From Cylindrospermum sp. NIES-4074 (GTDB taxonomy: Bacteria; Cyanobacteriota; Cyanobacteriia; Cyanobacteriales; Nostocaceae), in NCBI GenBank assembly GCA_003994795.1, contig AP018270.1, positions 275,940-339,939 of the forward strand: a stretch of 64,000 bases of DNA, written 5' to 3'. A program made the position numbers and the translations under genes. Below are positions 56,486-64,000 of this stretch, one piece after another (within the stretch, counting starts at the first letter, position 1; each line of letters begins with the position of its first letter). The notes beneath the pieces were generated by a model. That model ran no database searches. It worked only from the letters and a program-made list of their open reading frames with translations, and had not been told where the DNA came from.

Positions 56486-59400
56486 AAACAATTGATGAGT
56501 TTTTATCGGAGCTACGCAGTAAAGATGTCAAAGTGTGGACACAAGGAGATAGCCTACGTTACAAAGCTCCCCCTCAAACACTAACACATAACCTGCTACA
56601 AGAACTCAAAGAGCGCAAACCAGAAATATTGGCATTTTTAAACCAAGTCAATGCTGCTGTCAATTCTAAGCTTACCTCGATATTACCAGCACCACAGGAG
56701 ACGAATTTACCTCTTTCCTTTGCCCAAACTAGACTTTGGTTCTTCAATCAATTGGAACCTGACAGTAGTGCTTATAATATGCCGACCGCTTATCGACTCA
56801 CTGGTGTCATTCATGTTACGGCTTTAGAGCAGAGTCTAAATGAAATTTGGCAACGTCACTCCATCCTCAGAACTGTCTTCCCATCTGTGGATGGAAAACC
56901 CAGCCAAGTCATCTTAAAAGATGTAAATTTTACATTATCATTAATCGACCTAGAAAACATACCAGAAACAGAAAGACTTGCACAAGCGCAATACCTTGCT
57001 ACTCAAGAAACCCAGCAACCCTTTGACTTGGCACATGGGCCGTTGTTTCGCGCCAAGCTCTTGTGCCTAACAACAACAGAGCATGTATTACTATTAACAA
57101 TGCACCATATTGTTTACGATGGCTGGTCTGACAGCATATTCTTTCAAGAATTGGCAACACTGTACTCAGCCTTCTGTGCTGGTCAACCTTCACCATTAAA
57201 GAAACTCCCTATCCAGTATGCTGATTTTGCTGTTTGGCAGCGTCAATACTTACAGGGTGAAGTCCTAGAATCTCAGCTATCTTATTGGAAACAGCAGCTC
57301 GGTAGTAGCTTTCCCCTGCTCCAGTTACCAACTGACTATCCACGTCCAGCAGTCCAAACTTATCGGGGTGCGTCTCAATCTCTTGAACTATCCAACAATT
57401 TAGTCATCGCACTAAAATCACTCTCCCAAAGCTCAGGAGCCACATTATTCATGACCATGCTAGCGGCATTCAAAATTTTGCTCTACCGCTATTCAGGTCA
57501 AGAAAATATTATCGTTGGTACTCCCATCGCTGGTCGCCAGCATATAGAAACAGAAGGGTTGATTGGCTTATTCCTCAACTCTCTAGCACTATGTACTGAC
57601 TTATCTGCTATCCCTACTTTTCGGCAACTGTTAAGTCGAGTGCGGGAAGTTACTTTGGGAGCCTATGCTCATCAAGACCTACCTTTTGAAAAACTGGTAG
57701 AGGAAATACAACCGGAGCGTTCTTTAAGCCATGCACCTATATTTCAAGTATGGTTTAATATGCTCAATTTTACAGATAGTAAACTCGAATTGTCTGGTTT
57801 GCAGGTAGATACCATTTCGATTACAGGAAATACTTCAAAATTTGATTTAACGCTCTATGTTAGAGAACATGAGAAAGGAATTTATCTGCAATTAGTTTAC
57901 AGTACAGATATATTTACACCAGAACGGATAGCAGAAATACTCACTCAATATGAGCATTTGTTGGTACAGATTAGTGAAAGCCCAGACGAAAAAATTACAA
58001 ATTTTTTCTTGGTAACTCCCAAAGCTAAATTACTTTTACCTGCGCCCAACGAAATACTGATGCCTCAATGGTCGGGTGCTGTCCATACACACTTTACTCA
58101 ACAAGCTAGACAAGTTCCGCAAGATTTAGCAGTTGTGGATGCACGAGTTGCATGGAATTATGCAGAACTTGAAGAACGTACAAATCAACTGGCAAATTAC
58201 TTACTAGAAAATGGTATAGGCAAGGGGGAAGTCGTTGCTATCTATGGTCAACGTAGTGCATGGCTGGTACTAGCTATTATTGGCGTTCTTAAAGCAGGTG
58301 CTACCTTTTTGATTTTAGATCCTGCTTATCCAACTTCCCGTTTGCTTGATTGTTTAAATCTTGCATCACCTCGTGGTTGGCTGGAAATTGCAGATGCTGG
58401 AGAAATACCAAATGCGTTGAAAGAATTTGTTAGTAATTTATCATGTTGTTTTTACCTTCAGCTTTCCCAGTCCTTACTACTAACGAGTTATTCGACTAAA
58501 AACCCAGAAGTAGAAATTGACCCAGACGATTTAGCCTATCTTGCCTTTACCTCCGGTTCTACAGGCAAACCCCAAGGAATTATCGGTACTCACAGACCTT
58601 TGTCCCATTTTATCGAATGGCATTGTCAGACTTTTGGTCTAAATCAATCAGATCGGTTTAGCTTACTTTCGGGACTTTCCCATGACCCCTTACTGCGGGA
58701 TATCTTCACCCCGCTGTGGTTGGGAGCGACCTTATGTATTCCTCAGCAACAGCATATTGAAACACCAGGACGATTAGCTGTTTGGATGCAGCAACAAAAA
58801 GTTAGCATTGCTCATCTGACACCAGCAATGGGACAACTCCTGATTGAAAGCACTTCAACTATTACTCAGCTTCCGCAACTTCGTTATGTTTTTTTTGGTG
58901 GTGATTCCTTAACTAGATATGATGTCACCAAAATTAAATCTATCGCGTCAACAGCTACCTGTGTGAATTTTTATGGCGCTACTGAAACTCCCCAGGCAAT
59001 GGGTTATTTTATCATTCCTAATCCAGAAGACAAGTTAAAAGGTCAGTCAACAAGTATTAAAGATACCATTCCTTTAGGCAAAGGAATTGAAGATGTTCAA
59101 TTGCTAATTATTAACCCTACACAACAGTTAGCTGGGATAGGCGAAATAGGCGAAATATATGTTCGCACTCCTTATTTGTCTAAAGGGTACTTAGCTGATG
59201 ATCTACTGACTCAAGAGCGATTTATTATCAATCCATTTACCAATATAAATGGAGATCGCCTTTACAAAACTGGCGATTTAGCCCGTTACCTCCCGGATGG
59301 TAACATTGAATTCTTGGGTCGCCGAGATGATCAAATTAAAATTCGTGGTTACCGCATCCAGTTAGCAGAGATTGAATCAAAACTGAGCCAACACTATGCC

Positions 59401-61680
59401 GTTCAAGAAAGTTTAGTTACAGCAACATTTGACATAACAGGCGACAAGCGTCTAGTAGCCTATATCATTCCGAGTAAAAATCAGTCACCAACAACTAACG
59501 AACTACAAAGCTTCCTAAAACAGAAGTTACCAGAGTATATGTTGCCGAGAGCATTTGTACGGCTAGATGCTCTACCTCTGACTCCCAATGGAAAAATAGA
59601 TTATAAAGCCTTACCAATACCCACCCATAGTAGGCAAGAGTCGGCAGCAACCTTTGTGGCTCCTAGAAATAAGTTAGAACTTCATCTGACAAAGATTTGG
59701 GAGAATGTTTTAGGTATTCAACCTATTAGTATCAAGGATAACTTTTTTGCTCTGGGAGGTCATTCACTTTTAGCAGTACGCCTGTTTGCAGAAATTGAAA
59801 AGGCTTTCAATAAACATTTTCCCTTATCTACTCTGTTACAAAAACCGACAATTGAGGAATTAGCAAGCATTTTACACCAAGAGCAACAGTTAATGCCTGA
59901 ATCCTTAGTCTTGGCAATTCAACCAAATGGTTCCAAACTACCTCTTTACCTGATCAATGCCCTTGGTACAGGAATGTTTGCCTATAGTAATTTAGCAAGG
60001 TATCTGGGTTCAGAGCAACCTGTTTATGGAATACAAGCACTAGGATTGGATGGGCAACAACCCCCCCACACAACAATAGAGGACATGGCAAAAGAATACA
60101 TCAAAGCTATACGTATTTTACAGCCACAAGATCCATACTTGTTAGGAGGTTTGTCCTCTGGAGGAGTAGTAGCATTTGAAATGGCACGCCAACTCCAGGA
60201 TCAAGGACATAGGGTAGCTTTAGTAGCGTTGATTGATTCTTACTCTCCCAAATCGCTACAATCGAAAAATAATAGCATATCTAAAAACTCTAGTTTTTTA
60301 CAGAAATATAAACATAATATTCTGCGTAGAGAAACATCTTTACTGTTGAGTGATATAATAATATTTTTAAGTACGTCTCAATTTTCTGCTCAAGAGAAGT
60401 TGTCTTACGTTATAGAGACAATGAAGAAGGTCTGGGAAAAAATTGAGAATAAATTGGATACAATTTTATACAAGCTTTATCATCCTAATAGAGATTTCCT
60501 GCCTTATACTGCTCGTCAAGCCTTGGTTAAAGAAGCTGCTCGTCAAGCAATTATTAACTATAATCCTCAAATATATCAAAACAAAGTAACTCTTTTTCGA
60601 GCTAGTGAAACACCAAACGAATATCATTTAGGATGGCAGGATTTAGCTACTGGTGGTTTAGAAATTCATGAAGTTCCTGGTGATCACAGAACTATTATTG
60701 CAGAACCTAATATCCGAATTTTAGCTGAAAACTTGAATAGTTGTATAGAACAGACACAGGCAGAAACTTTAGAAACCAATAGTTCAAAACCTCAGAAATT
60801 AACAATAGAGGTTGAGAATTTAACTAACCATAATACTCAAGCAAACTCGTCAGTTATTTGTCCCTCACTAATAGCCATTCAAACAAGTGGTTTGAAACCT
60901 CCTCTATTTTGCATTCATGCTCTTGGCACAAGCGTATTATACTACCGAGATTTAGCGCGTCATTTAGGTAAAGAGCAACCATTTTATGCCTTACAACCAC
61001 AGGGGCTAGATGGAAAATATGCTCCTTTCACTCGAATTGAAGACATGGCATCTCATTATATTAAAGAAATACAAACTATTCAGTCAGAAGGCCCTTATTT
61101 TTTAGGAGGCTCTTCCTTTGGAGGTTGGGTAGCTTGGGAAATAGCCCAGCAACTCCATAGACAAGGACACGAGATAGCTTTATTAGCTTTATTTGATACT
61201 AAAGGTTTGGGTTATCTCAAACGAATGTCTGGTAAAAAGCGATTATGGAATCACTTAAATAAATTGCAAGAATACGGAGCTAATTATATTTTGCAAAAAG
61301 CGATAGGAAAAGTCCAGTGGCTCAAAAATAGACTGCAAGCTACCAGCCATAAATATTTTCTGAAGTTTTCTTTGGAGAATTTGGAATTTTTATCTCAAAA
61401 CGACCTCAAAGTAATTGTAGAAGAAGCTAATAGACAAGCGGCAAGAAACTATTCTTTAAAAGTTTACGAAGGTAAAGTTACACTTTTTCGAGCTATTGAT
61501 CATCCTCAACCTGAAGGCTGGTACATTGACCCAAAAATGGGCTGGGGGGAGCTAGCCCACGGAGGTTTAGAGATTCACGATGTCCCTGGTAATCACGATT
61601 CCATGTTTAGACAACCCCACGTTCAGATTTTGGCTGAAAAATTGCAGACTTGCTTAGAAAAGGCTCAAACTAATGATTAA
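56482..61680 (+). CDS. Nonribosomal peptide synthetase TubC-dock, C-A(LYS2-like)-PCP with tandem thioesterases
   Basis: A 1732-residue terminating synthetase. TubC docking domain 1-55, condensation about 70-510 (HHIVYDG), adenylation about 535-1055, carrier near 1095 (LGGHSLLAVR). Two alpha/beta-hydrolase thioesterases follow. TE1 is about 1150-1420 (serine in GLSSG near 1223, aspartate in ALIDSY, histidine in VPGDHRT). TE2 is about 1470-1728 (GSSFG near 1544, ALFDTK, VPGNHDS). Both triads look complete. The adenylation domain is not of the usual kind. LSHDPLLRDIFTPLWLGATL and HLTPAMGQLL match alpha-aminoadipate reductase LYS2, and the pocket D-P-R-H-F-G-F-Q-A shares D-P-R-H-F and the A with the LYS2 aminoadipate code. 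Its substrate may be an acidic or unusual amino acid. Linear release or macrocyclisation cannot be told from sequence. Confidence 0.87.
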   Translation: MKTIDEFLSELRSKDVKVWTQGDSLRYKAPPQTLTHNLLQELKERKPEILAFLNQVNAAVNSKLTSILPAPQETNLPLSFAQTRLWFFNQLEPDSSAYNMPTAYRLTGVIHVTALEQSLNEIWQRHSILRTVFPSVDGKPSQVILKDVNFTLSLIDLENIPETERLAQAQYLATQETQQPFDLAHGPLFRAKLLCLTTTEHVLLLTMHHIVYDGWSDSIFFQELATLYSAFCAGQPSPLKKLPIQYADFAVWQRQYLQGEVLESQLSYWKQQLGSSFPLLQLPTDYPRPAVQTYRGASQSLELSNNLVIALKSLSQSSGATLFMTMLAAFKILLYRYSGQENIIVGTPIAGRQHIETEGLIGLFLNSLALCTDLSAIPTFRQLLSRVREVTLGAYAHQDLPFEKLVEEIQPERSLSHAPIFQVWFNMLNFTDSKLELSGLQVDTISITGNTSKFDLTLYVREHEKGIYLQLVYSTDIFTPERIAEILTQYEHLLVQISESPDEKITNFFLVTPKAKLLLPAPNEILMPQWSGAVHTHFTQQARQVPQDLAVVDARVAWNYAELEERTNQLANYLLENGIGKGEVVAIYGQRSAWLVLAIIGVLKAGATFLILDPAYPTSRLLDCLNLASPRGWLEIADAGEIPNALKEFVSNLSCCFYLQLSQSLLLTSYSTKNPEVEIDPDDLAYLAFTSGSTGKPQGIIGTHRPLSHFIEWHCQTFGLNQSDRFSLLSGLSHDPLLRDIFTPLWLGATLCIPQQQHIETPGRLAVWMQQQKVSIAHLTPAMGQLLIESTSTITQLPQLRYVFFGGDSLTRYDVTKIKSIASTATCVNFYGATETPQAMGYFIIPNPEDKLKGQSTSIKDTIPLGKGIEDVQLLIINPTQQLAGIGEIGEIYVRTPYLSKGYLADDLLTQERFIINPFTNINGDRLYKTGDLARYLPDGNIEFLGRRDDQIKIRGYRIQLAEIESKLSQHYAVQESLVTATFDITGDKRLVAYIIPSKNQSPTTNELQSFLKQKLPEYMLPRAFVRLDALPLTPNGKIDYKALPIPTHSRQESAATFVAPRNKLELHLTKIWENVLGIQPISIKDNFFALGGHSLLAVRLFAEIEKAFNKHFPLSTLLQKPTIEELASILHQEQQLMPESLVLAIQPNGSKLPLYLINALGTGMFAYSNLARYLGSEQPVYGIQALGLDGQQPPHTTIEDMAKEYIKAIRILQPQDPYLLGGLSSGGVVAFEMARQLQDQGHRVALVALIDSYSPKSLQSKNNSISKNSSFLQKYKHNILRRETSLLLSDIIIFLSTSQFSAQEKLSYVIETMKKVWEKIENKLDTILYKLYHPNRDFLPYTARQALVKEAARQAIINYNPQIYQNKVTLFRASETPNEYHLGWQDLATGGLEIHEVPGDHRTIIAEPNIRILAENLNSCIEQTQAETLETNSSKPQKLTIEVENLTNHNTQANSSVICPSLIAIQTSGLKPPLFCIHALGTSVLYYRDLARHLGKEQPFYALQPQGLDGKYAPFTRIEDMASHYIKEIQTIQSEGPYFLGGSSFGGWVAWEIAQQLHRQGHEIALLALFDTKGLGYLKRMSGKKRLWNHLNKLQEYGANYILQKAIGKVQWLKNRLQATSHKYFLKFSLENLEFLSQNDLKVIVEEANRQAARNYSLKVYEGKVTLFRAIDHPQPEGWYIDPKMGWGELAHGGLEIHDVPGNHDSMFRQPHVQILAEKLQTCLEKAQTND

Positions 61681-61749
61681 GGTGTTTAAGCTGTTGTGCA
61701 GCTTGATTGTATAATAGAGGTTAAGTAATCAAGCAAAAACCAGGAAGGT

Positions 61750-62025
61750 ATGCCAGCAAAAAACCATTTATCTCAAGAGCAGAGGGAACGGCTATTAAAA
61801 AATCTAAAAGAGCAAGAAAATCCCTATGTAAGAGAGAAGATTCTCATCTTATTGTTGATGAATGATGGTAAAACATACCAAGAAATTAGTAATTTTTTAG
61901 ATATTGCATATCCAACAGTAGCATATTGGGCAGTGCATGGAGATCCTGACAACCTAGAAAGTTTTTTAGATGGGAGAAGAGAAGGAAACTTCCGTTTATC
62001 TATGGACAACCTGACTCTTCCTATT
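61750..62025 (+). pseudogene. N-terminal fragment of an IS630-type transposase
   Basis: About 90 recognisable residues: MPAKNHLSQEQRERLLKNL, then a helix-turn-helix ending DGKTYQEISNFLDIAYPTVAYW and the ESFLDGRREGN linker. The DDE domain is lacking. The frame runs into the 3' end of the opposite-strand TniB-like gene, so that element cut it. A TATAAT at 61710-61715 may be its old promoter. Confidence 0.7.
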
Positions 62026-63037
62026 TATGTAAAATTTTCGAGGCTTTATTAGACTTATTCCGAGCCTTGATTCTCTGGTTAGTAGCTCCTATTATTGACG
62101 ATTCTTGCTGAACATCAACATTGGTTTCATATCTGAGGTATTCATCATTTAAAAAAGGATTTTTTTTAGGAACTTTATCAGCTTTGACATACTTATCAAA
62201 AGCAATGGCTAATACATTTAAATCAAGTTTTTCTTTACCTTGTTGAAGTGCTAGATGAGTACCGTAACGAATTAGCTTCATCACATAAGCCACAATACCA
62301 TCTGATGCATAGTAAAAGCGTAGAGCCATTTCTTCACTAGCTAAACAAGACTCATCACTCAAGGGAAGCTGTAACTCCAAGGCATGAAGAAAAGTCCGAA
62401 ATTCTTCAGACTTACTCTGCCAATCAAAAGGACTTAGATGATGTCGATTAGCAAACCTCCGACTTAGCTGACAGTTAAATTGGAAGACTGCCTCAGCTTC
62501 TGGTAAGCCAATTAAAATCATTGGAATTTTGGTATCTAAAATTAAATTTTTTAACCAATCGGAGACAGTCTTTAATACTTTGGCTGAATCTCTATCAATA
62601 AAATGTTGGAATTCATCCAAAAAAACTAGTTCTACACCACAATCTTTCATCAATCCAATCAGTCTGATAGTTTGACTTCCGATAGTGCCTTTATCATAAG
62701 CGGGATCTCCTAATTCCCAAAGCAGCTTCGTCACCACAGTTTTAACTGTCGCTGGGGAAGGAATTGTGACATAAAGTACTGGAACAACTGTTCCAATTGG
62801 TGTTTCCTGTCTCGGATATCCTTGGGCATAGCTTCTAAAAATAGTAGTTTTACCAGTGCCAGTTTCTCCTTTCAAAAATAAACATTCTGGTTCATCTTTT
62901 AAATTAGAAAAATGATGGCAGTAGTCTATCGCTGAAAAAATTTCTTTAACCCGAGGATACACAACATAAATATTGTTAACAATATACAGTTTCTCGGATA
63001 ATGTCATTTGGGAGAACTGCTTTTTAGAAAAATCCAT
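62021..63037 (-). CDS. TniB/TnsC-like AAA+ transposition ATPase
   Basis: A 338-residue AAA+ protein with Walker A GETGTGKTT and Walker B ELVFLDEFQHF. The general layout is that of TniB (Tn5053/Tn552 family), which resembles TnsC and MuB. A sensor-like arginine pair (LSRRFANRH) follows. Such ATPases select targets and activate a DDE transposase. The gene sits 23 bases after the transposase-like gene on the same strand, so they probably form one element. No tniQ, cas12k or CRISPR repeat is visible in the window. Confidence 0.78.
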   Translation of the reverse strand: MDFSKKQFSQMTLSEKLYIVNNIYVVYPRVKEIFSAIDYCHHFSNLKDEPECLFLKGETGTGKTTIFRSYAQGYPRQETPIGTVVPVLYVTIPSPATVKTVVTKLLWELGDPAYDKGTIGSQTIRLIGLMKDCGVELVFLDEFQHFIDRDSAKVLKTVSDWLKNLILDTKIPMILIGLPEAEAVFQFNCQLSRRFANRHHLSPFDWQSKSEEFRTFLHALELQLPLSDESCLASEEMALRFYYASDGIVAYVMKLIRYGTHLALQQGKEKLDLNVLAIAFDKYVKADKVPKKNPFLNDEYLRYETNVDVQQESSIIGATNQRIKARNKSNKASKILHK

Positions 63038-63060
63038 AAAATCTAGTGTGGTAAAACTTA

Positions 63061-64000
63061 CTAGAGAAGACGACTCTCTAAATTAGCCAAGTAACCCTTG
63101 GGGTCTCTGCGAAATCGATATTGTTCAATTCTGGCTTTATGGTGTTTTTTCAGTTGAGAGCGTAATTCGAGCCAAGTATGAATATCAACTTGTGCTAAAT
63201 CAGATGCGGTAAAAGAATGAAGTTTAGTAGCGATTGCACAGGCAAGTTTGACAGAACCACGAATAACGAGGGATGAGGGGGCAACTTTACGACCAGTACA
63301 ACGACGTTGATGATGACGTAGCATACCAAAAGCATGTTCTAAGTCATTATTAGTTCTGGGAAAATCTTCAATTTCATAACAATGAAAAAGTCCAGACCAG
63401 TAGTTATGAGTGGTTTTTATAAAGTTATCGATTGCGGTACTAAGTGTACCAGCCTTCTGCAATTGAGAGGACATTTCTGTTAATAGTTCCTGATAGCTTT
63501 GTTTAACTCCAGCAGCATCAAGACCTATTTTATTATTGAGAATGCTACTAGCTTTATCAACCCATTCATATGCAACCATAACAGGTGCAAATAAAGATGC
63601 AGTCGCAGATAATCCTTTGGCTAGAAGGTGTTTTAGGTTAACTAAAGGTGGTGGTAAAGCACTTTTTTTTCCATTCGTTCTAAACTTTGCTCTATTAGCG
63701 TCAAATTTTCTTGTAACTTTAACCCAGATGCCTCTAATGGTGGATGACCATCATTGGTTATAGAACTACGCACTGCCGAGCAATAATCTTCAATAATAGT
63801 CCCCAAATCCTTATCTTCATTGACAACACTACGTTCAATGTCTCGTAATCCTCTTACTTTTTTTTTCAATTCCTTTTTTGCATGTCTATCCGCCTCATAT
63901 ATGGGTTTAATTGCTTCTTTCAGGTAATGGTAATGACACAAACCGTGAGCAATTCCAGGTAATGCTAACCCAACAGCTTTGCGAATTGATTGTTGCCCAT
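63061..64000 (-). pseudogene. Transposase-like gene with a poly-A frameshift, running off the right edge
   Basis: Read on the minus strand from the window edge: GIAHGLCHYHYLKEAIK and YEADRHAKKELKKKVRGL, then, after a shift, LPPPLVNLKHLLAKGLSATA and NNDLEHAFGMLRHHQRR to the stop at 63061. I recall this layout from large cyanobacterial transposase-like proteins found with TniB-type ATPases, but cannot name the family. The two frames meet at eight A residues on the coding strand (63663-63670), where one inserted or deleted base, or programmed slippage, would join them. The N-terminus and probably the catalytic start lie outside the window. Confidence 0.6.

Noticed and set aside
61694-61715. Strong promoter with TATAAT at 61710 as terminator or start of a new operon
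   Set aside because: The -35 candidate TTGTGC has the wrong spacing, and the gene it would serve is a truncated transposase fragment.
62021-63037. Type V-K CRISPR-associated transposon (TnsC-like ATPase)
   Set aside because: No cas12k, tniQ or CRISPR repeat was seen in the window. The ATPase looks like TniB rather than the shorter TnsC of those systems, and its partner is not TnsB-like.

Overview
The window is cyanobacterial, most likely a filamentous Nostocales (Nostoc/Nodularia type). GCGATCGC (HIP1) palindromes are frequent, base composition is moderately AT-rich, short dispersed repeats of the Nostoc kind are common, and two large nonribosomal peptide regions are separated by many insertion sequences.

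Left part (1-2506): a transposase tail, a repeat-rich non-coding stretch, a tyrosine recombinase broken by one in-frame TAG, and a 123-bp MITE. Positions 2507-22934 hold an aeruginosin-like cluster, entirely on the + strand. It runs: a C-A-PCP-E synthetase whose specificity residues read as the threonine code; a decayed S23 four-helix-bundle gene inside perfect inverted repeats; a BacA/AerD-type prephenate decarboxylase; a BacB/AerE bicupin; a short-chain reductase; an AerG-like C-A-PCP synthetase; a second short-chain dehydrogenase; a GT39-like membrane glycosyltransferase; a GtrA protein; an MFS exporter; and a C-A-PCP-reductase synthetase that should release an aldehyde or alcohol. Together these predict an acyl-D-Thr-Choi(or related bicycle)-X-al/ol serine-protease inhibitor. 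No loading (AerA-like) module is present.

Middle part (22935-41324): a mobile-element scrapyard. It holds a deleted IS630-type element, MobC and a relaxase split by an IS5-like element, an IS630 element with a -1 frameshift, a RecD2-like helicase missing its N-terminus, a leucyl-tRNA synthetase paralogue with its CP1 editing domain cleanly absent, a GNAT plus 178-aa protein pair that has been partly duplicated, a hypothetical gene split by an IS701 element, a TPR fragment, an IS66 element and another IS630 element. Relaxase, MobC and helicase suggest that a mobilizable plasmid or integrative element was captured here.

Right part (41325-61680): three translationally coupled genes (ATGA overlaps, TubC docking domains) form a hybrid PKS/NRPS line. 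The first protein (3911 aa) joins an SxtA/AprA-type methyltransferase-GNAT-ACP loading module to KS-AT-ACP-aminotransferase-luciferase-type monooxygenase-C-A-PCP. That should build a short-chain alpha-hydroxy-beta-amino acid, the aminopeptidase-inhibitor group of microginin and bestatin, from a methylated malonyl starter instead of a fatty acid. The second protein adds a residue with an alanine-like code. The third has a LYS2-type adenylation domain and two tandem thioesterases. This is the best candidate in the window for an undescribed pathway. The right edge holds an IS630 fragment, a TniB-like ATPase and a frameshifted transposase-like gene running out of the window.

All assignments are from reading translations and motifs; no database search was run.
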